Shown: positions 54,601 to 63,146, counted from the stretch's first letter. The stretch: 64,000 nt of DNA from Streptomyces cadmiisoli (GCF_003261055.1 NZ_CP030073.1:4588001-4652000); one strand, 5' to 3'. Program-made: numbers and translations. The notes: generated by a model from the sequence alone, not told the origin.

Positions 54601-56823
54601 ATGGACGCTCCGACCACCGCGTCGGCCGACAACGGCGCTTCAGGCAGCGGGAGCGGCTGGTTCACACCACGCAAGCAGCCGGTGCAGGCCCCGGGCAGCG
54701 TGCGGGACACTGCGGACGGCCGGCGCCTGGCCGCGATGCGGCCTGTGGGCAGGGGCACTTCGGGCGGCGCTCATCAGACACCGCCGGACGGGGCCGCCGC
54801 ACGGAACGGCACTCCACGGGCGACAGTGCCGCAGCCGCAGCCGCAGCCGCAGCCGCAGCCCCAGCCGCAGCCGCAGCCCCAGGCCACGGACGCACGGAAC
54901 ACGGCCCGCCACTCCGCCCCGCCCGGCCTCGGGATGCCGGAACCCGGCCGGACCGCGGCAGGTGTCGGTACGGATCGTGAGGATCACGAGCGAATAGGCG
55001 CGACGGCATCAGCCCCCGCACCGGCCCCCGCACCGAGTCGTGCCGAAGGGCTGCCCTCCGAGCATCCGACGGCCATGACGGGCGCACCGCCCGCCGCCGG
55101 GTATCGCCCGAACCCCGAGACTGCGCCCACCCAACACGGCCGCGTCTCGGAGGCGCCACCGGCCCACGGCGCCCCTGTCTCCGAAGCTCCACCGACTCAG
55201 CGCGGCCCCGCCCCCGAGGCGCCACCCGCCCAGCGAGCCCCCGTCCCGCAGGCGGCGCCCGCTCCACCCGCCGTCTCCACGCCCCAGCCCGCGCCCGCTT
55301 CACAGCCCGTCTCGGCGCCCCAGCCTTCCCCCGCTTCACACGCCGTCTCCGTGCCGCAGCCTTCCCCCGCGCCACACACCGTCTCCGTGCCGCAGCCGCC
55401 GCCGACGGCCCACCGGGCCGCGCTGCCGGCCGAGGTGCCGCCCGCGGCTCAGCACACGGGCGGCGCCCGCCTCGCAGCGCCGCCCGCGCCCGCCGACGCC
55501 CCGCCGGCCGGGCAGCGCGTGCCCGTGCAGCGGACCGCGCCGGCCGAGCACCACGAGGCCTCGGTCTTCGGCTCCGCTCCTCTCGGCACGGCACGGCAGA
55601 GCGAGTCCGCCGCTTCCGGCCGGCAGCCGCACCAGGCCGCCCCGACCGAGCACGCCCGGAGCACCGGCCCCGCCCCTCAAGCGGCGCCGCCCGCGTCGCA
55701 GCCGGAGGCCTCCCCGGACGCCGTACTCATCCGACGGACCATGGCCACCGTGGCCCCCGTGGCCGACAAGGTCACGTCGTACTTCTACGCGCTGCTGTTC
55801 GTCCGCCACCCCGATCTGCGGCCCCTGTTCCCCGCCGCGATGGACGCCCAACGGGACCGTCTGCTCAAGGCGCTGCTCACCGCAGCGGAGCACATCGACA
55901 ACACCGACGTCCTGGTCCCGTATCTGCAGAACCTGGGCCGGGGTCACCGCAAGTACGGCACGCTCCCCGAGCACTATCCGGCCGTCGGTGAGTGTCTGAT
56001 CGGCGCGCTGAGCCGGTACGCGGAGTCCGTCTGGGACACGGAGACCGAAGCGGCCTGGGTGAGGGCGTACACCACCATCTCGCAGGTCATGATCGACGCG
56101 GCGGCCGCGGACGAGCTGCGCGCCCCGGCCTGGTGGCACGCGGAGGTCGTCGCGCACGACCTGAGAACGCCGGACGTCGCGGTCGTCACCGTCCGCCCGG
56201 ACCAGCCGTACCCCTTCCTCGCCGGGCAGTACACGAGCGTGGAGACCCCGTGGTGGCCCCGTATCTGGCGGCACTACTCCTTCGCGTCGGCGCCCCGCTC
56301 CGACGGGCTGCTCAGCTTCCATGTGAAGGCGGTCCCGGCGGGCTGGGTCTCCAACGCGCTGGTGCACCGCGCCCGCCCGGGTGACGTCATCCGCCTCGGC
56401 CCGCCGGCCGGTTCGATGACCGTGGACCACACCACCGACAGCGGACTGCTGTGTCTGGGCGGGGGCACGGGCATAGCGCCCATCAAGGCACTGGTCGAGG
56501 ACGTCGCCGAACACGGCGAACGACGGCCCGTCGAGGTGTTCTACGGAGCCCGCACCGACCACGATCTGTACGACATCGACACGATGCTCAGGCTTCAGCA
56601 GACGCATCCCTGGCTGTCGGTCCGCGCGATCATCGACCAGCAGGCGCATCTCCAGCTCCCCGACGCCATAAGGGAGTACGGCCCCTGGATCGAGTACGAC
56701 GCCTACCTCTCCGGTCCGCCGGGGATGATCCGCAGCGGTGTGGACGCGCTGCGGGACATCGGTATCCCGTCGAACCGCATACGCCACGACTCGGTCGAGG
56801 AACTCGTCGCCACCGGAAGCTAG
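54601..56823 (+). CDS. Flavohemoprotein-like globin-reductase fusion with long disordered N-terminus
   Basis: 740 residues from an ATG at 54601 with GAGGCGAGG upstream (54580 is an alternative). The first ~370 residues are low-complexity Pro/Ala/Gln/Ser-rich, including nine Pro-Gln dipeptides in a row. A globin domain starts near 370 (VLIRRTMATVAPVADKVTSYFYALLFVRHPDLRPLFPAAM), with a likely proximal His in GRGHRKYG near 449. The FAD/NAD reductase part has RHYSFASAP and the NAD-binding LCLGGGTGIAPIKAL near 621. Normal flavohemoproteins are ~400 residues, so the extension nearly doubles it. Nitric oxide dioxygenase activity is a family inference. Confidence 0.88.
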   Translation: MDAPTTASADNGASGSGSGWFTPRKQPVQAPGSVRDTADGRRLAAMRPVGRGTSGGAHQTPPDGAAARNGTPRATVPQPQPQPQPQPQPQPQPQATDARNTARHSAPPGLGMPEPGRTAAGVGTDREDHERIGATASAPAPAPAPSRAEGLPSEHPTAMTGAPPAAGYRPNPETAPTQHGRVSEAPPAHGAPVSEAPPTQRGPAPEAPPAQRAPVPQAAPAPPAVSTPQPAPASQPVSAPQPSPASHAVSVPQPSPAPHTVSVPQPPPTAHRAALPAEVPPAAQHTGGARLAAPPAPADAPPAGQRVPVQRTAPAEHHEASVFGSAPLGTARQSESAASGRQPHQAAPTEHARSTGPAPQAAPPASQPEASPDAVLIRRTMATVAPVADKVTSYFYALLFVRHPDLRPLFPAAMDAQRDRLLKALLTAAEHIDNTDVLVPYLQNLGRGHRKYGTLPEHYPAVGECLIGALSRYAESVWDTETEAAWVRAYTTISQVMIDAAAADELRAPAWWHAEVVAHDLRTPDVAVVTVRPDQPYPFLAGQYTSVETPWWPRIWRHYSFASAPRSDGLLSFHVKAVPAGWVSNALVHRARPGDVIRLGPPAGSMTVDHTTDSGLLCLGGGTGIAPIKALVEDVAEHGERRPVEVFYGARTDHDLYDIDTMLRLQQTHPWLSVRAIIDQQAHLQLPDAIREYGPWIEYDAYLSGPPGMIRSGVDALRDIGIPSNRIRHDSVEELVATGS
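54829..54882 (+). repeat. Hexanucleotide (CCGCAG/CCCCAG) repeat coding for (Pro-Gln)9
   Basis: Nine tandem 6-bp units inside the flavohemoprotein gene, seven CCGCAG and two CCCCAG. As an in-frame microsatellite it can change length without breaking the gene. Confidence 0.9.
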
Positions 56824-56862
56824 CGCCACGACTCGGTGGAAGAACTCGTCACTGCCGGAAGC
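56782..56862 (+). repeat. Tandem duplication of the flavohemoprotein 3' end
   Basis: The last 39 coding bases (56782-56820) are followed by TAG and then a second 39-base copy (56824-56862) with five substitutions. The copy would encode almost the same peptide (RHDSVEELVTAGS) but lies beyond the stop. Confidence 0.9.
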
Positions 56863-56912
56863 CGACGTGCCCCGACAGGCCTCTCCCGGCGCCGCCCAGG
56901 GGAGCGGGCAGG

Positions 56913-57395
56913 TCAGCCCAGATCGGGAGCGTGCATGGCCCGTACGCCCTCGATGTTCCCGTCGAGGTAGTGGCGCAGGGACAGCGGCACCAGGTGGACC
57001 GAGGCGATTCCGACGCGGGTGAACGGCACCCGCACGATCTCGTACTCACCGGCGGGCTCCTCCACCTCCGGGCCGTGCCGCAGGGACGGGTCCATGGACT
57101 CCAGCCGGCAGACGAAGAAGTGCTGCACCTTCACTCCGGTCGCGCCGCCGTCCTCACCGATGTGCTCGACGGTGTCCACGAAGCAGGGCACGACATCGGC
57201 GATCTTCGCGCCCAGCTCCTCGTACACCTCACGGTGCAGGGCGTGGACGACGGTGGCGTCCTCCGGCTCGACTCCGCCACCGGGAGTGACCCAGTACGGG
57301 TCCACGCCGGGCTTGGTGCGCTTGATCAGGATCAGGTCGTCGCCATCCAGGAGAACGGCGCGGGCGGTGCGCTTGACCACGGGTCGGACGGTCAT
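56913..57395 (-). CDS. NUDIX hydrolase
   Basis: 160 residues from an ATG at 57395. The Nudix box is complete: GGGVEPEDATVVHALHREVYEELG near residues 38-60, fitting G-x5-E-x7-R-E-x2-E-E-x-G with a slightly extended first spacer. Such enzymes hydrolyse nucleoside diphosphate derivatives; the substrate is unknown. No clear ribosome site precedes the start, so a longer N-terminus or a leaderless message is possible. It is convergent with the flavohemoprotein gene. Confidence 0.85.
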   Translation of the reverse strand: MTVRPVVKRTARAVLLDGDDLILIKRTKPGVDPYWVTPGGGVEPEDATVVHALHREVYEELGAKIADVVPCFVDTVEHIGEDGGATGVKVQHFFVCRLESMDPSLRHGPEVEEPAGEYEIVRVPFTRVGIASVHLVPLSLRHYLDGNIEGVRAMHAPDLG

Positions 57396-57416
57396 GGGAG
57401 AAATGTGGCCCGGCTG

Positions 57417-57430
57417 GTTCCACGTGAAAC
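57417..57430. promoter_or_regulatory. parS: Near-perfect parS site 12
   Basis: GTTCCACGTGAAAC differs from the core at one position (T to C), breaking the palindrome. It lies 22 bases upstream of the NUDIX start. Confidence 0.6.
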
Positions 57431-57484
57431 ATCGCGCAAGGTCACCGGCCGAGCCCCGTGCGTGAGGCCGCACGGCCGCGCGAA

Positions 57485-58390
57485 TCAGCACCACTCCGAG
57501 GCCGCGTGCTGAAGCCACTCATGGGCCCGCGCGATGTGCGGCATGGCCAGCGTGCCGGTGCGGACGACCAGGAAGTATGTCCGCAGCGGTGGTACCGGCG
57601 GATCGTGCAGGGCCACCACATCACCGCGTTCCAGGGCGGCGGCGCAGAGGTAACGGGGCAGCACGGCCAGCCCCGCGCCCGCCACCGCGCAGGCGAGGAC
57701 GGCGCGCAGATCCGGGACGATGACGGTGCCGGAGGCGGCCGGTCGGGAGTCGAAGACTGAGGCCCAGTAGCGGGAGGCGAACGGCAGCGACTCGTGCACC
57801 TCGACGACGGGCAGGTTCTCCAGGGCGAGCGCGCCCTTGTCGCGCAGCGTTCCGAGTCCGACCTGTTCCGCCCACCGAGGAGCGGCGACCAGCACGTGCT
57901 CCTCGTCGCACAGTGTGGTGGCGGTGAGCAGCGCGCCGCGCGGGCGGGCGGTGCAGATGGCCAGATCGTGGTGGCCGGCGGCCAGCCCCTCCAGGGTTTC
58001 CTCGGCGTTGCCGAAGGAGGCGCGCAGCGCGAAGCCCTGTCCGTCCTCACCGGTCAGCTCGACGAGCGCGGGCAGTGCCCGCTCGGCGGTGAACTCGGGA
58101 GGGCCGGCCAGATGCAGGGTGCGCAACGACGAGTCGTCGTCGAGCCCGCTCTCGGCTATCTCCACCAGGGCGTCGAGATGGGGCGCGGCCTTGTGCGCGA
58201 GCTCGTCGCCGATGGAAGTCGGTGTCACTCCGCGCGCCTGCCGCAGGAACAGCGGGCGGCCGAGCTGTCGTTCCAGGGTGCGGATCTGCGAGGTGACGGC
58301 CGGCTGGGAGAGTCCCAGCAGGGCGGCGGCACGAGTGAAGGAGCCGGCCCGGTGCACGGTGACGAACGTGCGCAGCAAGGCCAGATCCAT
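57485..58390 (-). CDS. LysR family transcriptional regulator
   Basis: 301 residues from an ATG with GGGAGAG upstream. The N-terminal helix-turn-helix is MDLALLRTFVTVHRAGSFTRAAALLGLSQPAVTSQIRTLERQLGRPLFLRQARG, and the co-inducer domain has ADLRAVLACAVAGAGLAVLPRYL-type sequence near 235. LysR proteins usually control a neighbouring gene; the trans-sulfuration gene on the far side of a terminator is one candidate. The region 58391-58537 ahead of it is AT-richer and probably holds its operator. Confidence 0.93.
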   Translation of the reverse strand: MDLALLRTFVTVHRAGSFTRAAALLGLSQPAVTSQIRTLERQLGRPLFLRQARGVTPTSIGDELAHKAAPHLDALVEIAESGLDDDSSLRTLHLAGPPEFTAERALPALVELTGEDGQGFALRASFGNAEETLEGLAAGHHDLAICTARPRGALLTATTLCDEEHVLVAAPRWAEQVGLGTLRDKGALALENLPVVEVHESLPFASRYWASVFDSRPAASGTVIVPDLRAVLACAVAGAGLAVLPRYLCAAALERGDVVALHDPPVPPLRTYFLVVRTGTLAMPHIARAHEWLQHAASEWC

Positions 58391-58537
58391 GGCGTGCTCT
58401 CCCGTCCCCTGCACATCTCCGGCCCCCGAGCAGGGTCCAACTATAAATAAGTCGATAGGTCGCTGTCGCTACTGTGATTGGACACTGACACAGAGTCAAC
58501 TAGCCTTGGCTGCGCGGTTCTTCACGCGCGGAACCGA

Positions 58538-58576
58538 GGACGGTCCGAGCCACGAGGGGGGAGGCTCGGACCGTCC
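58538..58576 (-). terminator. Terminator after the trans-sulfuration gene
   Basis: GGACGGTCCGAGCC (58538-58551) pairs perfectly with GGCTCGGACCGTCC (58563-58576) around an 11-base loop, about 40 bases past the stop at 58618. Confidence 0.85.
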
Positions 58577-58617
58577 GTTCTACGTAGAGGGCAGCCCGCC
58601 GGGCGTCCGGGAACCGA

Positions 58618-59775
58618 TCACTTCGCCGACTCGTGCAGCGCGCTCAGCACGTCCGCGACAAGATCGTTGGGATTCTCGGCACCGACCGAGAGCCGGATGA
58701 AGCCCTCCGCGACGGCGTCCCCGCCCCAGCGCCCCCGTCGCTCGGCCGTGGAGCGCACCCCGCCGAAACTCGTGGCGTCGTCCACGAGCCGCAGCGCGTC
58801 GAGGAAACGGTCCGCCCGCTCGCGGGTGGGCAGGGTGAAGGAGACCACGCACCCGTAGCGGTGCATCTGTTCTGAAGCGATCTTGTACGAGGGGTCGCTC
58901 GGCAGCCCCGGGTAGCGCACCTTGAGGTCCTCGGGCCAGTCGCGCAGCGCCTCGGCGACGGTGAGCGCGCTGGCGTTCTGCCGTTCCGCACGCAGTTCCA
59001 GCGTGGCGATCGACCGGTGCGCGAGCCAGGCTTCCATCGGCCCGGGGATCGCACCGACGATCTTGCGCCAGCGGCGTACCGCCGCCATGGCCGTCCGGTC
59101 CCGGCCCGCGACGTAACCCAGCAGGATGTCCCCGTGCCCGGTCAGCTGCTTGGTGCCGCTGGCCACGGAGAAGTCGGCGCCGAGCTCCAGCGGGCGCTGT
59201 CCGAGCGGGGTCGCGAGGGTGTTGTCGACGGCGACGAGGGCGCCGCGCGCGTGGGCGGCCTCGACGAGCCGGCGGACGTCGCACACGTCCAGCCCGGGGT
59301 TGGACGGCGTCTCGATCCACAGCAGTTTCGCGCCGTCGAGAACGCCGAGCTGGGCGTCGCCGCCGGTCGGCGCGGTGCGCACCTCGATGCCGTACGCCTC
59401 CAGCTGGGCGCGGACCAGGGGCAGCACCTGGTAGCCGTCGCTGGGCAGGACGACCGCGTCACCGGCACTCAGCTGGGAGAAGGCGACCGCCGAGATGGCG
59501 GCCATGCCGGACGCGAAGACCAGGGTCTCCACATCGTCCCGGCCGGGCGCCTCCAGCTCGCTGATCGCCTGTTCCAGGTGGGTCCAGGTCGGGTTCTCGT
59601 CACGGCCGTAGGTGTACGGGCCCGTGGGGTCGCCGGGCAGATGGAAGTGCGCGGCGAACACGGGCCCGGGCAGGGTCGGCTCGTGTTTCACCGGCTCGGG
59701 CAGTCCGGCCCGCACCGCGCGCGTGCCGTCGCCGAGACCCCTCGTCCCACCCGTGGTGTTGGCTGAATCGTTCAT
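58618..59775 (-). CDS. Cystathionine gamma-lyase-type PLP enzyme
   Basis: 385 residues of the Cys/Met-metabolism PLP family. Visible are the phosphate-binding FASGMAAISAV near 89, the active-site region SVASGTKQLTGHGDILLGYV with the PLP lysine near 211, VDNTLATPLGQRPLELGAD, and FGGVRSTAERR near the end. Family members cleave or form cystathionine. Lyase versus synthase cannot be decided by eye. The phosphatase gene upstream overlaps its ATG by four bases. Confidence 0.9.
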   Translation of the reverse strand: MNDSANTTGGTRGLGDGTRAVRAGLPEPVKHEPTLPGPVFAAHFHLPGDPTGPYTYGRDENPTWTHLEQAISELEAPGRDDVETLVFASGMAAISAVAFSQLSAGDAVVLPSDGYQVLPLVRAQLEAYGIEVRTAPTGGDAQLGVLDGAKLLWIETPSNPGLDVCDVRRLVEAAHARGALVAVDNTLATPLGQRPLELGADFSVASGTKQLTGHGDILLGYVAGRDRTAMAAVRRWRKIVGAIPGPMEAWLAHRSIATLELRAERQNASALTVAEALRDWPEDLKVRYPGLPSDPSYKIASEQMHRYGCVVSFTLPTRERADRFLDALRLVDDATSFGGVRSTAERRGRWGGDAVAEGFIRLSVGAENPNDLVADVLSALHESAK

Positions 59776-60263
59776 CCCGCGTGTCCTTCCACCTGCTCAC
59801 GTACCGCGGCGAGCAGTCCCTCACTCGCCGCCTCCACCATCTCAAGGCACTCCTCGAAGCCGTCCATCCCCCCGTAGTAAGGGTCCGGGACGTCGAGGTC
59901 GTCGCCCACGGCGGGGTCGTACGAGCGCAGCAGCCGCACCTTCGCCGCGTCCTGCTCGGTGGGCGCGAGGCGGCGCAGCGCCTTGAGATGGCCTTCGTCC
60001 AGGGCGATGACGAGATCGAGCCGGGAGAACCACGACGCCTGGAACTGCCGCGCCGTGTGCTCGGTGCCGTAGCCGTGCTCCCGCAGGACGGCCACGGTGC
60101 GCGGGTCGGCCGGATCACCCTCGTGCCAGCCGCCCGTGCCGGCGCTGTCGACCTCCACCGTGCCGTCGAGTCCGGCCTCCGCGACGCGGGTGCGGAACAC
60201 GGATTCGGCCATCGGGGAGCGGCAGATGTTGCCGGTGCAGACGAAGCAGACGCGGTAAGTCAT
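59772..60263 (-). CDS. Low-molecular-weight protein-tyrosine phosphatase
   Basis: 163 residues from an ATG at 60263. The N-terminal active-site loop C-x5-R-S is VCFVCTGNICRSPMAE (Cys10, Arg16), and the general acid is in DPYYGGMDGFEECLEMVE near 130. It dephosphorylates tyrosine residues; PtpA-type enzymes in Streptomyces affect secondary metabolism. It is translationally coupled to the following trans-sulfuration gene, an unusual pairing. Confidence 0.93.
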   Translation of the reverse strand: MTYRVCFVCTGNICRSPMAESVFRTRVAEAGLDGTVEVDSAGTGGWHEGDPADPRTVAVLREHGYGTEHTARQFQASWFSRLDLVIALDEGHLKALRRLAPTEQDAAKVRLLRSYDPAVGDDLDVPDPYYGGMDGFEECLEMVEAASEGLLAAVREQVEGHAG

Positions 60264-60268
60264 GGAGT

Positions 60269-60646
60269 TCAGTCTCCGTCGGGAAGAACGAGGTTGAGTG
60301 CCCAGGAGACGATCGAGATGATCAGGGCGCCCAGGACGGCGGTCCAGAAGCCGTCGACGTGGAAGCTCAGGTCGAGTTTGTCCGCCACCCACGAGGTCAG
60401 CAACAGCATCAGCGCGTTCACCACCAGGGTGAACAGGCCGAGCGTGAGGACGAGCAGCGGCAGGCTCAACAGCGTGACTATCGGCTTGACCAGGAAGTTC
60501 ACCAGGCCGAAGATCAGCGCGACGACGATCAGCGTGCCGACCTTCCTGCCCGTGCTGTCGCCGGTCAGGGTGATCTTGTCGAGCAGCCACACGGCGACCG
60601 CCAGGGCGCCCGCGTTGGCGATCGTCTTGACTACGAAATTCATCAT
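60269..60646 (-). CDS. Phage-holin-family (Phage_holin_4_2-like) small membrane protein
   Basis: 125 residues with four hydrophobic segments (IANAGALAVAVWLL, LIVVALIFGLVNFLV, LVLTLGLFTLVVNALMLLLTSWVA and WTAVLGALIISIVSWALNLVL). Despite the family name this is a common chromosomal protein, and no phage genes surround it. Two adjacent ATGs (60646, 60643) can start it. It ends five bases before the phosphatase start, so it is the first gene of that unit. Function unknown. Confidence 0.82.
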   Translation of the reverse strand: MMNFVVKTIANAGALAVAVWLLDKITLTGDSTGRKVGTLIVVALIFGLVNFLVKPIVTLLSLPLLVLTLGLFTLVVNALMLLLTSWVADKLDLSFHVDGFWTAVLGALIISIVSWALNLVLPDGD

Positions 60647-60705
60647 GTGTCTGATCGTGGCAGACGAGATCGGCTACGAGTACGGGCGTGAGGCGACGAG
60701 TGGTG

Positions 60706-61023
60706 ATGAAGGCATTCCGGCTGGATGAACTGGAGGCGGAGCGCGCCGCCAACGACGGCGCCTACCTGCAGTTCTTGCGGGAGCGGAACATGTCGGTCGG
60801 CCTGTACGCGCTCGATGCGGGCGAGCACGATCGACAGCAGCCGCACAACCAGGACGAGGTGTACTTCGTCGTGAGCGGACGCGCGGCGATCACCGTCGGC
60901 CTGGAGACCAGCGAGGTGGCCCGCGGCAGCGTGGTGTACGTCCCGGCCGGGGTGGCCCACAAGTTCCACCACATCAGCGAGGACCTGCGGGTGCTGGTGG
61001 TGTTCTCTCCGCCGGAGAGCTGA
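60706..61023 (+). CDS. Small cupin-domain protein
   Basis: 105 residues from an ATG at 60706; in-frame GTGs at 60688, 60700 and 60703 are alternatives. A single cupin barrel has motif 1 AGEHDRQQPHNQDEVYFVVSGRA and motif 2 GSVVYVPAGVAHKFHHI, with metal-binding His and Glu. It is probably a metal-dependent enzyme or binding protein; the substrate is unknown. It is divergent from the holin-family gene. Confidence 0.82.
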   Translation: MKAFRLDELEAERAANDGAYLQFLRERNMSVGLYALDAGEHDRQQPHNQDEVYFVVSGRAAITVGLETSEVARGSVVYVPAGVAHKFHHISEDLRVLVVFSPPES

Positions 61024-61202
61024 CCCGCGGTCCCCGGGTTCCCTAGGGGATCGGTCAGGGGAGGACAAGGGCTGTGAGCCCTCCGCCGGACCACGGGTCG
61101 GCCCTAGCCTTGAGGGCAGGACGTCACAGGATCCGACCGGGACCCGAGGGCTCGAAGGGAGCCCCGCGGCCGGCGGGCGAAGAGAGAGAAGGGCAAAGGG
61201 CG

Positions 61203-61415
61203 ATGCGAGAGATCTTCGCGGGTCTGCCGTGGTGGGTGAAGTGGATCGCGGTGCCGGTCATCGCCTTGGTCGTGTTCGGCGGGCTGATAGCCAGTGTCGT
61301 CGGCTTCGTGATCGGACTGCTGTTCAAGCTCCTGGTCTTCGTGGCACTGGTCGGCGGGCTCATCTACGTCGTACGGAAGTTCACGACGAACTCCAGCTCG
61401 CGAGGTGACTGGTGA
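61203..61415 (+). CDS. DUF5326-like small membrane protein
   Basis: 70 residues from an ATG with AAGGG upstream. It begins MREIFAGLPWWVKWIAVP, has two membrane segments (VIALVVFGGLIASVVGFVI and LLVFVALVGGLIYVV) and a short polar tail. It is a Streptomyces-conserved small protein next to ssgR. Function unknown. Confidence 0.8.
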   Translation: MREIFAGLPWWVKWIAVPVIALVVFGGLIASVVGFVIGLLFKLLVFVALVGGLIYVVRKFTTNSSSRGDW

Positions 61416-61620
61416 CAGGAGAGGGTGACGGGGGCCGGTAACAGGAATCGCCTGTTCCCTCGGGCGGGGGAAGTTTGTGCACGGACCGTCTGCGAGCGGT
61501 GGCAGACGGTTAGAGTCCGGAACTCGACGCGGGGGACGACCCCACGAGCGGCGTACACCCCCGTACCCCCCACCCGTGTTCCCCGGCACGGCCCGCCCTC
61601 TCGCGCTTCGGGAGTGACCC

Positions 61621-62610
61621 TTGGCCACGGTAGACACCGCGCCCGCAGATTCGCACGCACCTCCCCGCCCCGGACGACCGCCCCTCCCGGCGCCGCAACT
61701 GCGCGTCAGACCCCCCGAACAGCCGTCCCCTTCCCGGCCCGCCTCGTCCCGGCCCGTCCCGGACCGGACCCGTCCGGCGATCAGCGCCTCGGCCGTGGGC
61801 CGGACGGCGCACCCCCCGCCGAGCACTTCGGCCTCACCTCCGGTCCCTCCCGCTCCCCAGCAGACGGCGACCCTCATCGGATCCGTGCAGCGCGCGATGC
61901 GGCTGCTGGAATGCGTCGCCGGACACGAACACGGCGCCCCCGCCAAGCAGTTGGCCCGCGAGGCCGGCCTCGCCCTGCCCACGACGTACCACCTGCTGCG
62001 CACCCTGGTGCACGAGGGCTATCTGCGCCGCGACAGCGGGCTGTTCTTCCTCGGTGAGGCGGCGGAGCGGCTGAGCAGCAGAGGGGCACAGGAGAAACGT
62101 CGCAGCACGATCGTCGACGCCCTCGACCAGTGGCGCGATGTGATCGGCGTACCGGTGTACTACGCGATCTACCGCGACGGCGAGATCGAGATCATGTGCG
62201 TCTCCGACACCCCGGGCAATCCGGCGGTCGAGGAATGGGCCGATTTCCGGGAGACCGGCCACGCGCACGCGATCGGCCAGTGCCTGCTGTCGCAGCTCGA
62301 CGAGGACACCCGCCGGGCCCACCTCGATCGCTATCCCGTGCAGTCCATCACCCCGTACACGGTCCGTGACGACCGCGCGTTCCTGCAACGCCTCGACCGC
62401 ACGGCCCGGATGCAGCCGGTCATCGAGCGCCAGGAGTACGCGCTGGGCACGGTGTGCGCGGCGATTCCCATCACGCTGGGCACCACGGTCGCCACGATGG
62501 CCATCTCCCTCCCCGGCCACCAGGCGGACCGGCTGCTGCCCGCGGCACGCCAGTTGCAGAGCGAGATCGGCCGTCTTCTGGGGTCACTGGCCCTCTCTAT
62601 CAGTATCTGA
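61621..62610 (+). CDS. ssgR: IclR family regulator SsgR
   Basis: 329 residues from a TTG with GGGAG seven bases upstream; an in-frame GTG at 61795 would give a shorter protein. The first ~80 residues are Pro/Ser/Ala-rich. The IclR winged helix starts near 86 (IGSVQRAMRLLECVAGHEHGAPAKQLAREAGLALPTTYHLLRTLVHEGYLRR), and the effector domain holds EIEIMCVSDTPGNPAVEEWADFRETGHAHAIGQCLLSQL. In Streptomyces SsgR activates ssgA, which begins 98 bases downstream. Confidence 0.93.
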   Translation: MATVDTAPADSHAPPRPGRPPLPAPQLRVRPPEQPSPSRPASSRPVPDRTRPAISASAVGRTAHPPPSTSASPPVPPAPQQTATLIGSVQRAMRLLECVAGHEHGAPAKQLAREAGLALPTTYHLLRTLVHEGYLRRDSGLFFLGEAAERLSSRGAQEKRRSTIVDALDQWRDVIGVPVYYAIYRDGEIEIMCVSDTPGNPAVEEWADFRETGHAHAIGQCLLSQLDEDTRRAHLDRYPVQSITPYTVRDDRAFLQRLDRTARMQPVIERQEYALGTVCAAIPITLGTTVATMAISLPGHQADRLLPAARQLQSEIGRLLGSLALSISI

Positions 62611-62708
62611 AAACTCACTCCTTGTGATCTGGTGTGTACGTTCAGCAAGATGCCACCAGTGACAGAGGTTGATTCCCGGCCAGTCGACGGCAAATGACGG
62701 GGTAGGCG

Positions 62709-63146
62709 ATGCGCGAGTCCGTACAGGCAGAGGTCATGATGAGCTTCCTCGTTTCCGAGGAGCTCTCCTTCCGCATTCCGGTGGAGCTGCGCTACGAGAC
62801 GTGCGATCCCTATGCCGTGCGGCTGACCTTCCACTTGCCCGGTGATGCCCCGGTGACCTGGGCTTTCGGCCGGGAGCTGCTGATCGACGGGGTGGGCCGC
62901 CCCTGCGGCGAGGGCGATGTGCGGGTCTCGCCGGTCGAGCCGGAGTCGCTGGGCGACGTGCTGATCCGGCTTCAGGTCGGCGCCGACCAGGCGCTGTTCC
63001 GGTCCTCGACCGCTCCGCTCGTCGCCTTCCTCGACCGCACGGACAAGTTGGTGCCGTTGGGACAGGAAGGCGCGCTCGCCGAGTTCGACGCCCATCTCGA
63101 CGAGGCACTGGACCGCATTCTGGCCGAGGAGCAGAGCGCGGGTTGA
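62709..63146 (+). CDS. ssgA: Sporulation-specific cell division protein SsgA
   Basis: 145 residues from the ATG at 62709; ATGs at 62736 and 62739 (preceded by AGAGG) are alternatives. The SALP-family sequence MSFLVSEELSFRIPVELRYETCDPYAVRLTFHLPGDAPVTWAFGRELLIDG and LVAFLDRTDKLVPLGQEG matches SsgA closely. SsgA localises sites of septation and growth and, through SsgB, helps place FtsZ in sporogenic hyphae. It identifies the host as a sporulating actinomycete. Confidence 0.97.
   Translation: MRESVQAEVMMSFLVSEELSFRIPVELRYETCDPYAVRLTFHLPGDAPVTWAFGRELLIDGVGRPCGEGDVRVSPVEPESLGDVLIRLQVGADQALFRSSTAPLVAFLDRTDKLVPLGQEGALAEFDAHLDEALDRILAEEQSAG

Noticed and set aside
60269..60646. Prophage remnant suggested by the holin-like family name
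   Set aside because: No integrase, capsid, lysin or attachment site nearby; this family is common in bacterial chromosomes.
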